DNA of 64,000 nucleotides from DASRBO01 sp035653595 (GCA_035653595.1 DASRBO010000130.1:1-64000), one strand, 5' to 3'; positions 6,635 through 15,965 are shown, counted from the first letter of the stretch. Numbers and translations: made by a program. Notes: generated by a model from the letters alone, not told the origin.

Positions 6635-9382
6635 TCAGGCCACCTCGACGACGGGGTCCTGCTTGGCCGAGGGCAGGGCCGCTACCCGCTTGGGGGAGCG
6701 GCGCAGCGACTGGCAGATGAAACGGGTGGCCGGCTCGGCGGGCATCGGTTTGGCCAGGTGGTAGCCCTGGACCACCTGGCAGCCCATGGAGGCGAGCACC
6801 GCCAGCTGGTGGGCCGTCTCGACTCCCTCGGCGACAGCGGTCATGCCAACCGACTCGACCAGGTTCATGACCGCCCCGACGATGGCCGAGTCGATCGAGC
6901 TGTCGTCGAGGTCCTGGAGGAACGAACGGTCGATCTTCACCACGTCCAGAGGGAACTGTTTGAGGTAGCTGAGCGAGGAGTAGCCGGTTCCGAAGTCGTC
7001 CATGGCCAGGCGCACGCCGAGGGCCTTCAGCTCGTTGAGGGTGTGGGCGGTACGAACGACGTCCTGGACCGCCAGGCTCTCGGTGATCTCGAGGCAGAGC
7101 TGCGAGGGGGAGAAGCCGGTGCGCTCGATCACCTCCTTCACCTCCGCCACCAGGCCGTGGTCCTGGAACTGGCGGGGCGACAGGTTCACGCTGATCGAGA
7201 GGGGCACCCCGAACTGGTCGGTCCAGGCCCGGCCCTGCTGGCAGGCCTGCTCCAGGACCTTCCGGCCCAGCGGGAGGATCAGCCCGGTCTCCTCGGCCAG
7301 GCCGATGAAGTGGCCGGGGGCGAGCAGTCCCTGGGTGGGATGGTTCCAGCGCACCAGGGCCTCGGCGCCGACCACCCGACCGTCGGCCGTGGCCACCAGA
7401 GGCTGGTAGAAGACCTCCATCTCATCGGCCTCCAGGGCCCTCCGCAACCCGGCCTCGAGATCGATGCGCTCAGCCGAGCGGGCCTCCATGGCCGAGGCGT
7501 CGAAGACCTCGTAGCGGCCGGCTCCCCGGTGCTTGGCCTCGTACATGGCCACGTCGGCATCGTGGAGGATGTCGTCGGCGGAGGCCCGGCCCGAGGTGAA
7601 GGCGATCCCGATGCTGACCTGGGCCAGCACCTCGCGGCCTCCGTCGACGACCACCGGTGCCCGCATCACCTCGAGTATCCGCCTGCCTACGGTCTCGGCC
7701 GCCTCCACGTTGGGGATGTCCTCGACCAGGAGCATGAACTCGTCGCCACCGAAGCGGGCGAGGGTGTCCGACGGCCGCAGGACCTTCGTGAGGCGATCGG
7801 CGATCGAGCGCAGGATCTGGTCGCCGGCCTGGTGACCGAGGTTGTCGTTGATGAACTTGAACCGGTCGACGTCGGCGAAGAACACCGCGTGCATCTCCGA
7901 GGTGCGCTCGCTGCGGTGGATGGCGTGAGTGAGACGGTCGAGGAACAGGCGCCGGTTCGGTAACCCGGTCAGGGCGTCGTGGAAGGCGTGGTGGGCCAGC
8001 TGGTCCTCCATGGCCTTGCGCTCCGTGATATCGCGGAAGGCCACCACCGCCCCCAGCGGGAGATCACCGTCGAGGATCGGCGAGCAGGTGAAGTCCACGG
8101 CGAAGACGTCGCCGCCCTTGCGCCTCCAGCTGACACCCTCGCCCTTCACCGTGGCCAGGGTCCTCATGGACTGCAGGGCCGGGGCCCGCAGGCAGTCGAG
8201 GTGGTCCTGTCCACCATCGGGGTCCCCGGCCTCCATCTCCCGCAGCTCCTCGACGGTCCAGCCGAACAGCGCCTCGGCGGTGGGGTTGAGCAGGCTCAGG
8301 CGGGCGCCGGCGTCGAAGGCGCATACACCCTCTCCCAGTGAGGAGGTGATGGCGACCAACCACTCCTTCTGGCGGCGACCCTCCTCATACAGGGAGGCGT
8401 TCTCGAGGGCGGATGAGCCCAAGGCGGCCAGGGCATCGAGCAGGCCCTTGTCCGCCTCGTCGAAGGGCTCGGACCGGCTCCGTCCCCGGACGACCAGCCA
8501 TCGCTCGGAGTCCTGGACCTGCATCGGGGCCGCCAGCACCCCTTCATTATCGGGAAGGCTCCCCTCGACCACCACAGCGTCCGGGCAGCGCAACAGCGAC
8601 GCCGCCGCCCCCTGAAGGGCGGTGGTGACCTCGTTGCTTCCCATGGTCCGGTGGACATCGAGCGTCGCGTCGAAGAGCCCCAGCAGCCTGGTTCGGTCGT
8701 GCCGGGCCTCGAAGTGACCGGCCAGGGTCTGGCGGAACGCCCAGAAGGGGATCCCGACGAAGACGGCCGAGGCGGGATAGGCGGACAGGGCCAGGGCGCT
8801 GACTATCCCGAGGGCGACCGACGCCGCCAGGAGGAGGCTCCGGATCTCCAGGCCGTCCAGCAGCGCCGGGCGGATCCTCTCGGCACCCGTGGCAGCCAGC
8901 ACCGCGGCCAGGGCGAAGGAGTTGACCAGGAAGTACACCGTGGCGCCTACGGCCCCGGCGGCCAGCTCGGCGAGCGAGAGGCGGCCGGTCGGGGCGGCCA
9001 GCAGATGGATGGTGAGCAGCCCGGCCGAAGCCGCCAACAGGATCTGGGCGACATTGAATAGCGACTTGACCGGCGGACGCCGCCTGATCACCTCGGCGGT
9101 GGCTATCGACACCGCGAAGACCAGCAGGACCTCGCGGGGGTTCAGCACCAGCGCCATTACCAGGAAGAAGCCCTCGTCCAAGTGGTGAGCCTGGGACGAG
9201 GAGTCCTGGTACATGACGATGGGCCAGTGCCAACTGGCCAACACCAGACCGATGAAGACGGCCAGGACCCAGACCGAGCCAAGGCCCTGTTGGGCGCTGG
9301 CGCCCTCGACCGCGGCCACCCCGGCGAGAGCGCCGAAGACTGTGGCCGCGATTACGAGCTTGGCTCGGACGGGCAGCTTCAT
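6635..9382 (-). CDS. Membrane PAS-GGDEF-EAL cyclic-di-GMP protein
   Basis: This 915-residue protein has about seven hydrophobic segments in residues 1-215, then a GAF-like stretch, a PAS domain around 345-455, a GGDEF domain around 470-630 and an EAL domain around 640-890. The cyclase motif is intact (FGGDEF). The phosphodiesterase motifs are also intact: EALVRWNHP, LEITES, DDFGTGYSS, VVKIDRSF and EGVET. The protein could therefore make and degrade cyclic-di-GMP in response to a membrane or small-molecule signal. Its start is only 12 bases after the subtilase stop on the same strand, so the two are probably cotranscribed. Confidence 0.92.
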   Translation of the reverse strand: MKLPVRAKLVIAATVFGALAGVAAVEGASAQQGLGSVWVLAVFIGLVLASWHWPIVMYQDSSSQAHHLDEGFFLVMALVLNPREVLLVFAVSIATAEVIRRRPPVKSLFNVAQILLAASAGLLTIHLLAAPTGRLSLAELAAGAVGATVYFLVNSFALAAVLAATGAERIRPALLDGLEIRSLLLAASVALGIVSALALSAYPASAVFVGIPFWAFRQTLAGHFEARHDRTRLLGLFDATLDVHRTMGSNEVTTALQGAAASLLRCPDAVVVEGSLPDNEGVLAAPMQVQDSERWLVVRGRSRSEPFDEADKGLLDALAALGSSALENASLYEEGRRQKEWLVAITSSLGEGVCAFDAGARLSLLNPTAEALFGWTVEELREMEAGDPDGGQDHLDCLRAPALQSMRTLATVKGEGVSWRRKGGDVFAVDFTCSPILDGDLPLGAVVAFRDITERKAMEDQLAHHAFHDALTGLPNRRLFLDRLTHAIHRSERTSEMHAVFFADVDRFKFINDNLGHQAGDQILRSIADRLTKVLRPSDTLARFGGDEFMLLVEDIPNVEAAETVGRRILEVMRAPVVVDGGREVLAQVSIGIAFTSGRASADDILHDADVAMYEAKHRGAGRYEVFDASAMEARSAERIDLEAGLRRALEADEMEVFYQPLVATADGRVVGAEALVRWNHPTQGLLAPGHFIGLAEETGLILPLGRKVLEQACQQGRAWTDQFGVPLSISVNLSPRQFQDHGLVAEVKEVIERTGFSPSQLCLEITESLAVQDVVRTAHTLNELKALGVRLAMDDFGTGYSSLSYLKQFPLDVVKIDRSFLQDLDDSSIDSAIVGAVMNLVESVGMTAVAEGVETAHQLAVLASMGCQVVQGYHLAKPMPAEPATRFICQSLRRSPKRVAALPSAKQDPVVEVA

Positions 9383-9394
9383 CCGAGGTTCAGG

Positions 9395-11335
9395 TCAATT
9401 CCACGACGAGCCGTTCCAGCCCGCCCCGTTCCAACCGGCCCCGTTCCAGCCGGCCCCGTTCCAGCCGGCCCCGTTCCAGCCGGCGCCGTTCCAGGACGAG
9501 CCGTCCCAGGCGGTCCCGTTCCACCCGGCCCCGTTCCAGCCGGCTCCGTTCCAGCCGGCGCCGTTCCAGCCGGCTCCGTTCCAGGAGGCCCCATTCCAGG
9601 CCGCCCCGTTCCAGCCGGCGCCATTCCAGCCTGCACCGTTCCAGGCAGCTCCGTTCCATCCGGCGCCGTTCCATCCGGCGCCGTTCCAGCCTGCGCCGTT
9701 CCAGCCAGCACCGTTCCAGCCGGCGCCATTCCAGCCTGCACCGTTCCAACCGGCGCCGTTCCAACCGGCGCCATTCCAACCGGCGCCGTTCCAGCCGGCG
9801 CCGTTCCAGCCGGCGCCGTTCCAGCCTGCGCCGTTCCAGCCGGCGCCATTCCAGCCTGCACCGTTCCAACCGGCGCCGTTCCAACCGGCGCCATTCCAGC
9901 TGGAGACGGTCCAGGTGGCGAAGAGCGGCACCGGAGCACCGGGCCACAGGGCCTCAGCTGCGGCCGCCGGGCGCTGATCGAGGTGGACGGTCTTGACGGT
10001 GGCGGCGCCGTAGGCGTTGCCAACTCCGTGGCCGTCGACGAAGGGGTTGCCCAGCGGGCCGGGGGTGGCGGTCAGGAGCAGACGAGCCTTGACGTCATCG
10101 GGGGTCAGGTTGTGGTTGGCCCCGAGGACCAGGGCGGCCATGCCCGAGGTGATGGCGGCGGCGAAGGACGTGCCGCTGCCGACGAAGTTGCCCGTGCCCA
10201 CCAGGGCCGATGGGTTGTTCACGTAGGCGTCCGAGCCCGGGTCGGCGAGGCCGACCACCGATCGGCCGGGGGCCACCAGGTCGGGCTTGAACCAGCCGTC
10301 CTCGAGGGTCGGCCCCACGCTGGAGAACGAGGGGATGCTCCAGTTGGCGCTGTCGGTGCTGTCGGAGTCGGCAAGAGCCCCGGCGGTTATGACCAGGGGA
10401 TCGTCGCCGGGCGAGGTGATGGTCCCGTTAGCGGGGCCGGAGTTGCCGGCGGCGGTCACGACGGTGATCCCAGCCTTCCAGGCCATCTCGACGGCCTGAT
10501 CCAGGGGATTCACCCGGGTGGAGGTGACGGGCACCGTCCCCAGGGAGATGTTGAGGACCCCGATGTGGTCCTGTCCCTGGTGGGCGATGGTCCACCCGAT
10601 ACCGGCGATGACCGTGGCCTCGTCGGTGGCGCCTGACGCCCCCGCCACCTTGACCGACACCAGGTCGGCGGCCGGGGCCTCACCCATGTACTGCCCGCCG
10701 GAAGAGGCACCGTCGGAGGCGATCAGGCCGGCCACGAAGGTCCCGTGCCCGTAGCCGTCGGAGTAGGGGTTGTTCTCGCCGCTCAGGTCGACCCCGTCCA
10801 CGACCCTCCCGCTGAGGTCGGGCAGCGAGGCGTTGACGCCGGTGTCGAGGACGGCTACGGCCTGGCCGGCGCCCTTGTCGTCGGAGCCCCAGAGCTTGGT
10901 CGCCCCGGTCACCTGGGGGAACACCGAGTCGAGGATCCGGGTGCCGCTCGCCGTGGAGTCGGCGTGCCATCCGACCGACTCGGCCATGACCGGCGCGTCC
11001 GGCACCACGACGATGCCAGGCTGAGAAGCGAGGGAGGCAGCGTCGCCCGACCCCAGGTCGGTGACAGCGCCGTTGATGAGGTCCAGCCGCCGGCTGACCT
11101 GGCCCCCGACGGACTCGATGTTGGGGGTCGGATCGGCCCCGCTGGTGGACTCGACGATGTACTTGGCGTGGTCCGACGACGCCGCCAGGGCTCCGGGCGC
11201 GCCGAAAGCCAGGGCGGCCTGCGCAGCCCCCAGCGCCAGTGCTCCGATGACGACGACCTTGGTCCGTAGCCGGGCCCCGGCAGACGGCGTCGGTGTCGGT
11301 GGCCTTTCCGTATTCCGATTCACGACAAGACGCAC
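9395..11335 (-). CDS. Secreted subtilisin-like (S8) serine protease with Trp-Asn-Gly repeat tail
   Basis: The start is GTG at 11335, because AGGAGG lies at 11344-11349 with an 8-nt spacer; a longer upstream frame lacks this. The 646-residue product has a signal peptide (about 25-52), a short propeptide, and the S8 triad: Asp164 in AVLDTGVNA, His197 in GYGHGTFVAG and Ser390 in GSGTSFAAA, with oxyanion Asn298 in AAGNSG. Residues about 478-646 are almost pure WNGAG pentapeptide repeats. The tail may bind cell wall or glycan, or assemble into a regular surface structure; this is speculation. It precedes the GGDEF-EAL gene by 12 bases. Confidence 0.9.
   Translation of the reverse strand: MRLVVNRNTERPPTPTPSAGARLRTKVVVIGALALGAAQAALAFGAPGALAASSDHAKYIVESTSGADPTPNIESVGGQVSRRLDLINGAVTDLGSGDAASLASQPGIVVVPDAPVMAESVGWHADSTASGTRILDSVFPQVTGATKLWGSDDKGAGQAVAVLDTGVNASLPDLSGRVVDGVDLSGENNPYSDGYGHGTFVAGLIASDGASSGGQYMGEAPAADLVSVKVAGASGATDEATVIAGIGWTIAHQGQDHIGVLNISLGTVPVTSTRVNPLDQAVEMAWKAGITVVTAAGNSGPANGTITSPGDDPLVITAGALADSDSTDSANWSIPSFSSVGPTLEDGWFKPDLVAPGRSVVGLADPGSDAYVNNPSALVGTGNFVGSGTSFAAAITSGMAALVLGANHNLTPDDVKARLLLTATPGPLGNPFVDGHGVGNAYGAATVKTVHLDQRPAAAAEALWPGAPVPLFATWTVSSWNGAGWNGAGWNGAGWNGAGWNGAGWNGAGWNGAGWNGAGWNGAGWNGAGWNGAGWNGAGWNGAGWNGAGWNGAGWNGAGWNGAAWNGAGWNGAGWNGAAWNGASWNGAGWNGAGWNGAGWNGAGWNGTAWDGSSWNGAGWNGAGWNGAGWNGAGWNGAGWNGSSWN
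9398..9903 (-). repeat. 15-bp tandem repeat encoding Trp-Asn-Gly-Ala-Gly units
   Basis: About 33 copies of a 15-bp unit (plus strand CCGTTCCAGCCGGCG and variants) run through the 3' end of the subtilase gene. In the coding frame each unit gives WNGAG, with occasional WNGAA, WNGAS, WNGTA or WDGSS. Third-position changes are common while Trp and Gly are kept, which indicates selection on the protein. The repeats also leave long stop-free frames on the other strand, which are artefacts. Confidence 0.9.
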
Positions 11336-11343
11336 CCGACTGA

Positions 11344-11349
11344 CCTCCT
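11344..11349 (-). promoter_or_regulatory. Shine-Dalgarno sequence deciding the subtilase start
   Basis: AGGAGG on the minus strand, eight bases ahead of the GTG at 11335. It excludes the 80-codon longer frame as the true N-terminus. Confidence 0.8.
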
Positions 11350-11661
11350 GGTGGCCGGTACCTGCCATTTGTCGCCACGGAGGGTGGGTGTCCTTTAGCA
11401 ACTGGTCCGAAATGGCCAGCGCGGGCCATCCCGTCATGGCCCCTTGGGGGGGCGTCGTCCGCTTAGGGGAGGTTCCTCCGACCCCACCGAGGGTGGTCGC
11501 AGCTCGGGGGAGATCCGGGCTCCGCCCCACCCACCCGGGCCATGGCCGGAGGTGAGGCTCCGGAGACACAGCCATTAGAGTCAGTGGGCCGGCGCCCCAG
11601 CGGGGAAGGCGCCAGGCTCGGAGGCAGCCGGCGCCGCCGGCGGAGCGATGGAGACGAGGGG
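11350..11661. other. Divergent spacer between subtilase and alcohol dehydrogenase
   Basis: About 310 bases without a gene. They must hold the promoters of two divergent genes. A hairpin is possible at 11591-11613 (GGCGCCCC, loop AGC, GGGG, bulge AA, GGCGCC) in the leader of the dehydrogenase. I compared the subtilase leader with common riboswitch patterns and did not find a match. Confidence 0.4.
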
Positions 11662-12777
11662 ATGAAGACCAAGGCTGCCGTTCTCTGGAACGTGAACGAC
11701 CCCTGGAAGATCGAGGAGCTGGAGCTCGGCGACCCGGTCGCTGGTGAGGTCAGGGTGAAGCTGGCGGCCTCCGGCCTGTGCCACTCGGACGAGCACCTGG
11801 TCACCGGGGACATCCCCGCAGCCCTGCCCGTCATCGGCGGCCACGAGGGCGCCGGCATCGTGGACGCCGTCGGGCCCGGCGTGACCAGCGTGAAGGAGGG
11901 TGACCACGTCGTCCTCGGCTTCATCCCCTCTTGCGGGCGGTGCCGGATGTGCTCCACCGGTCACCAGAACCTCTGCGACCTGGGAGCCATGCTCATGGGC
12001 GGGGTGTCCCTGGCCGACATGAGCCACCGGTTCAAGACCGCAGACGGCAAGGGCGTCGGCACCATGTGCCTGCTGGGGACCTTCAGCCCCTACACCGTGG
12101 TCCACGAGGCGTCGGTCATCAAGATCGAGGACGACATCCCCCTCGACAAGGCCGCCCTGGTGGGCTGCGGGGTGACCACCGGCTGGGGCTCGGCCGTCTA
12201 CGCCGCCGAGGTCCAGCCCGGTGACACGGTGGTCGTGGTCGGATGCGGTGGAATCGGCACCAACGCCATCCAGGGCGCCCGCCTGGCCGGGGCCAAGCGG
12301 ATCGTGGCGGTGGATCCGGTCGAGTTCAAGCGGGAGCAGGCCCAGACCTTCGGCGCCACCCACTCGGCCGCCAGCATCGACGAGGCCTTCCGGCTGGTCA
12401 ACGAGATCACCTGGGGCCAGCTGGCCGACAAGGCCATCATCACCACCGGGGTGGCAACCGGCGACCTGGTGGCGCCGACCATGGGCCTGGTCTCCAAGGG
12501 GGGCCGGGTGGTCGTCACTGCCGTCGCCCCCTTCCTGCAGAGCGACGTCAAGCTCAGCCTGTTCGAGCTGACGCTGTTCCAGAAGGAGCTACGGGGGTCG
12601 ATCTTCGGCTCGGCCAATCCGCGGGCCGACATCCCCAAGCTGCTCGGCCTGTACCGCGACGGGCTCCTGAAGCTGGACGAGCTGGTGACCCGCACCTACC
12701 CCCTGGAGGACATCAACCAGGGCTACCAGGACATGCGGGACGGCAAGAACATCAGGGGCATGGTCCTCTACGACTGA
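11662..12777 (+). CDS. NDMA-dependent (mycofactocin-type) zinc alcohol dehydrogenase
   Basis: The 371-residue protein belongs to the zinc alcohol dehydrogenases of the Rxyl_3153 group, whose tightly bound NAD is recycled through mycofactocin rather than free NAD exchange. The opening MKTKAAVLW is typical. Catalytic zinc ligands are in GLCHSDEHL and GGHEGAG, the structural zinc site is CGRCRMCSTGHQNLC, and the NAD fold shows VVVGCGGIGTNA. The start has GACGAGGGG just ahead. Mycofactocin biosynthesis genes are not in the window, so the cofactor link is from family knowledge. The DHA2 transporter follows within six bases. Confidence 0.88.
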   Translation: MKTKAAVLWNVNDPWKIEELELGDPVAGEVRVKLAASGLCHSDEHLVTGDIPAALPVIGGHEGAGIVDAVGPGVTSVKEGDHVVLGFIPSCGRCRMCSTGHQNLCDLGAMLMGGVSLADMSHRFKTADGKGVGTMCLLGTFSPYTVVHEASVIKIEDDIPLDKAALVGCGVTTGWGSAVYAAEVQPGDTVVVVGCGGIGTNAIQGARLAGAKRIVAVDPVEFKREQAQTFGATHSAASIDEAFRLVNEITWGQLADKAIITTGVATGDLVAPTMGLVSKGGRVVVTAVAPFLQSDVKLSLFELTLFQKELRGSIFGSANPRADIPKLLGLYRDGLLKLDELVTRTYPLEDINQGYQDMRDGKNIRGMVLYD

Positions 12778-12783
12778 TGTGAG

Positions 12784-14337
12784 TTGACGACCCAGACCCA
12801 TCCCGCAGCTGCCGGCGGAGCCCCCGAGCCCGAGGGGATCGACCGCGAGCTGATCCTGCTGTCCTCGGTGGTGGTGCTCGGGACGATCATGTCGATCCTC
12901 GACACGACCATCGTCAACGTGGCCCTCGACGCCCTGGGCCATGACCTGCACGGCTCCCTCGCCTCGGTCCAATGGGTGGCTACCGGTTACCTGCTGTCCC
13001 TGTCGATGGTCATCCCCCTGACCGGCTGGGGGGTCGAGCGTTTCGGCCCCCGGCGGTTGTGGATGGGCTCGGTCGTGCTGTTCCTGGTTGGCTCGGCCCT
13101 GTCGGGGATGGCCTGGTCCATGACCACCCTGATCATCTTCCGGGTCCTGCAGGGGATCGGGGGTGGGATGATCATGCCGGTGGGCCAGACCATCCTGGCC
13201 AGCGCCGCCGGGCCCCGCCGCATGGGGCGGGTCATGAGCGTGGTCGGGGTCCCCATGATGCTCGGGCCGATCCTGGGACCGGTTCTGGGCGGCGTGCTGG
13301 TCCAGGGCGCGAGCTGGCGCTGGATCTTCTACGTGAACATCCCCATCGGCATCGCCGCCCTCATCCTGGCGGCACGCATCCTGCCCAAGCAGGAGATCGA
13401 CGAACGCCATCCGCTGGACTTCCTCGGGCTCCTGCTGCTCTCGCCCGGCCTCGCCATCCTTGTCTACGGCCTGTCCGAGGCCACCACGGGCGGAGGCTTC
13501 GGCAGCTCGCGGACCCTGGCCGGTATAGGCGTCGGGCTGGCTCTGGTGGTGGCCTTCCTGGTCCGCTCGGCCGGCCTCAAGGCCGGAGCCCTGCTGGACC
13601 TGAGCCTGTTCCGCGACCGTGCCTTCACCGCCGGGGCCGCCACCAGCTTCATGGTGGGCGTGGTGCTGTTCGGCACCATGATCCTGCTCCCTCTCTACTA
13701 CCAGGTGGTGAGGGGCGAGGGCGCTGCCAACGCCGGCCTGTTGATGACCCCCCAGGGAGTGGGCACGGCCGCCATGATGCCGATCGCCGGGCGCCTCACC
13801 GACCGGCTCGGGGCGGGCAAGGTGGTGCCCTTCGGCCTCATAATGTTGATCCTCGGGACCGTCGCCTACGCCGAGGTGGGAGCCACTACCTCCTACACCC
13901 TTCTGGCCGTCTCCCTGCTGGTGCGGGGGGTCGGGATGGGCTTCGTGATGATGCCGGCCATGGCGGCGGCCTACTCCCGCCTGGACCGCTCGGCCGTGCC
14001 CCGGGCCACCACCTCCCTCAACATCATCCAGCGGGTCGGCGGCTCGATCGGCACGGCCCTCATGGCGGTGCTGCTGCAGCGCAACATCACCCACAACCTG
14101 CCCCTGCCGGCCGGGCGCTCCGGTGGCTTCGGTGCGTTGGGGACGATCCCGCCGGGGGTGCGGACCCAGGTGGCCCCCGCCCTGGCCCACGCCTTCGCCC
14201 AGACCTACTGGCTGTCCCTGGTGCTGACCTTCGTCGTCTTCGTTCCCGCCTTCCTGCTCCCCATGCGGGCGGTCCATCTCGAGGTGACGCCGGGCAACGC
14301 CGTCCCCCGGGGCCACCCGGTGGGCGAAGCCATCTGA
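12784..14337 (+). CDS. DHA2-family (14-TM) MFS drug/proton antiporter
   Basis: The 517-residue membrane protein shows the marks of the DHA2 family: LDTTIVNVALDALG in TM1, the FGPRRLWMGS loop after TM2, and LGPILGPVLGG in TM5. It should export toxic or hydrophobic compounds with the proton gradient; the substrate is unknown. The start is TTG, six bases after the dehydrogenase stop, so the two genes are likely one operon. The 3-methyladenine glycosylase gene starts 10 bases after its stop. Confidence 0.9.
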   Translation: MTTQTHPAAAGGAPEPEGIDRELILLSSVVVLGTIMSILDTTIVNVALDALGHDLHGSLASVQWVATGYLLSLSMVIPLTGWGVERFGPRRLWMGSVVLFLVGSALSGMAWSMTTLIIFRVLQGIGGGMIMPVGQTILASAAGPRRMGRVMSVVGVPMMLGPILGPVLGGVLVQGASWRWIFYVNIPIGIAALILAARILPKQEIDERHPLDFLGLLLLSPGLAILVYGLSEATTGGGFGSSRTLAGIGVGLALVVAFLVRSAGLKAGALLDLSLFRDRAFTAGAATSFMVGVVLFGTMILLPLYYQVVRGEGAANAGLLMTPQGVGTAAMMPIAGRLTDRLGAGKVVPFGLIMLILGTVAYAEVGATTSYTLLAVSLLVRGVGMGFVMMPAMAAAYSRLDRSAVPRATTSLNIIQRVGGSIGTALMAVLLQRNITHNLPLPAGRSGGFGALGTIPPGVRTQVAPALAHAFAQTYWLSLVLTFVVFVPAFLLPMRAVHLEVTPGNAVPRGHPVGEAI

Positions 14338-14347
14338 GCCCCCGGTC

Positions 14348-14959
14348 ATGACCGTGGCCGCCGGCGACGACGGCCGCCTCCGCTGTCGGTGGTGCCTGGC
14401 CACGCCCGAGTACCGGGCCTATCACGACGAGGAGTGGGGCCGTCCGGTCTCCGACGAGATCCGGATCTACGAGAAGCTCTGCCTGGAGGGCTTCCAGGCC
14501 GGCCTGTCGTGGCTGACCATCCTGCGCAAGCGGGAGGCGTTCAGGACCGCCTTCGCCGGGTTCGCCCCTCCGACGGTGGCCGCCTTCGACGAGACTGACG
14601 TCCAGCGCCTGCTGGGCGACCCCGGCATCATCCGCCACCGCGGCAAGATCGAAGCGGCCATCACCAACGCCCGGGCGACCATGGCCCTCCGCGAGGCGGG
14701 TACTTCGCTGGCAGCGGTGTTCTGGAGTCACCGCCCCGCCGAGGGGCCAGGACCGGCCGCCGACGGCGACGTCCCCGGCGCCACGACCGAGTCGAAGGCG
14801 CTGTCGGGCACCCTGCGGCGCCACGGTTTCCGCTTCGTCGGACCGACCACCGTGTACGCCGCCATGCAGGCCCTGGGGGTGGTGAACGACCACATGCAGG
14901 CGTGCGCTTTCCGGGTCGAGGTCGAGGCCGAGCGGCGGCGGTTCCGCCCACCGCGCTGA
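14348..14959 (+). CDS. tag: DNA-3-methyladenine glycosylase I
   Basis: This 203-residue enzyme removes 3-methyladenine from DNA. Zinc ligands expected for Tag are present: Cys in RCRWCLATPEY near the start, His in YHDEEWGRPV, and His/Cys in VVNDHMQACAF near the end. The base-flipping region FQAGLSWLTILRKREAF is intact. The C-terminal region carries a short insertion (PAEGPGPAADGDVPG) not usual in the family. It closes a three-gene run with the dehydrogenase and the transporter. Confidence 0.92.
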   Translation: MTVAAGDDGRLRCRWCLATPEYRAYHDEEWGRPVSDEIRIYEKLCLEGFQAGLSWLTILRKREAFRTAFAGFAPPTVAAFDETDVQRLLGDPGIIRHRGKIEAAITNARATMALREAGTSLAAVFWSHRPAEGPGPAADGDVPGATTESKALSGTLRRHGFRFVGPTTVYAAMQALGVVNDHMQACAFRVEVEAERRRFRPPR

Positions 14960-15020
14960 GGAGGGGGAGGACCGAGCCAGGGGCGGCCGACGCTCGGGAT
15001 CATCCGGCGGCCGGCCTCGA

Positions 15021-15026
15021 TAGGGT
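15021..15026 (+). promoter_or_regulatory. -10 box (TAGGGT) of a leaderless promoter
   Basis: TAGGGT ends exactly six bases before the GTG at 15033, which places the predicted transcription start on the first base of the start codon. No -35 match is seen. Confidence 0.45.
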
Positions 15027-15032
15027 GAGGCC

Positions 15033-15965
15033 GTGCTCCTCCGAATCTTCACCGAGCCCCAACAGGGCGCCACCTACCAGCAGCTCCTGGCCGTGGCCCA
15101 GGCCGCAGAGCGGCTGGGCTTCGACGCCTTCTTCCGGTCCGACCACTACCTCAAGATGGGCGCCGCCGACGGGCTGCCCGGACCGACCGACGCCTGGACC
15201 ACCCTGGCGGCCATCGGCCGCGAGACGGCGCGGATCCGGCTGGGCACCCTGGTCACATGCGCCACCTTCCGCCATCCGGGCGTTCTGGCCATCCAGGTGG
15301 CTCAGGTCGACGCCATGAGCGGCGGGCGCATCGAGCTGGGGATCGGCGCCGGCTGGTACGAGCAGGAGCACACCGCCTACGGGATCCCCTTCCCTCCGCT
15401 CGGCGAGCGCTTCGAGCGCCTCGAGGAGCAGCTGGCGGTCATCACCGGGCTGTGGTCGTGCCCAGAGGGAGACAAGTTCGCCTTCGACGGTCGCCACTAC
15501 CGCCTGGCCGACAGCCCGGCCCTGCCCAAGCCGGTCCAGGGTCCGCATCCGCCGGTCATCATCGGCGGGGGCGGCCCCCGCCGGACCCCCAGGCTGGCGG
15601 CCCGCTATGCCAAGGAGTTCAACCTGCCCTTCTCCCCCCCGGAGCGATGCCACGCCCAGTACGAGCGGGTCAGGGCCGCCTGTGAGAAGGAGGGCCGCGA
15701 TCCGGCCACCCTGCGCATGAGCGCTGCGGTCGTCGTCTGCTGCGGCTCTGACGAGGCCGAGGTCAGTCGGCGGGCAGCCAACATCGGGCGGGCCCCTGAC
15801 GAGCTGCGTCGCAACGGTGCCGCCGGTACCCCCGCCGAGGTGGTCGAGAGGCTGACCCGATGGAGGGACGCCGGGGCCGAGGTCGCTTACCTGCAGGTCC
15901 TCGATGTGGACGACCTCGACCACCTCGAGCTGATCGCCGCCGAGGTGGCCCCGGCACTGGCCTGA
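15033..15965 (+). CDS. F420-type LLM-class oxidoreductase
   Basis: The 310-residue protein is a luciferase-like TIM barrel of the TIGR03560 type, which in actinobacteria usually binds coenzyme F420. Typical signatures are GFDAFFRSDHYLKM near residue 35, SGGRIELGIGAGWYEQEH near 105, and LPKPVQGPHPPVIIGGGG near 170. The substrate cannot be read from sequence. The start is GTG with a -10-like TAGGGT six bases ahead, suggesting a leaderless mRNA. It may be cotranscribed with the CoA-transferase 56 bases downstream. Confidence 0.87.
   Translation: MLLRIFTEPQQGATYQQLLAVAQAAERLGFDAFFRSDHYLKMGAADGLPGPTDAWTTLAAIGRETARIRLGTLVTCATFRHPGVLAIQVAQVDAMSGGRIELGIGAGWYEQEHTAYGIPFPPLGERFERLEEQLAVITGLWSCPEGDKFAFDGRHYRLADSPALPKPVQGPHPPVIIGGGGPRRTPRLAARYAKEFNLPFSPPERCHAQYERVRAACEKEGRDPATLRMSAAVVVCCGSDEAEVSRRAANIGRAPDELRRNGAAGTPAEVVERLTRWRDAGAEVAYLQVLDVDDLDHLELIAAEVAPALA

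Noticed and set aside
9213..9977. A long plus-strand frame rich in PAPFQ repeats
   Set aside because: It is the antisense of the WNGAG repeat of the subtilase. The 15-bp repeat lacks stops in several frames, so the long frame is an artefact.
11350..11661. Possible riboswitch in the subtilase leader
   Set aside because: The leader has GC-rich dyads and a GGTACC palindrome, but I could not match the conserved cores of cyclic-di-GMP, cyclic-di-AMP, cobalamin or TPP riboswitches.
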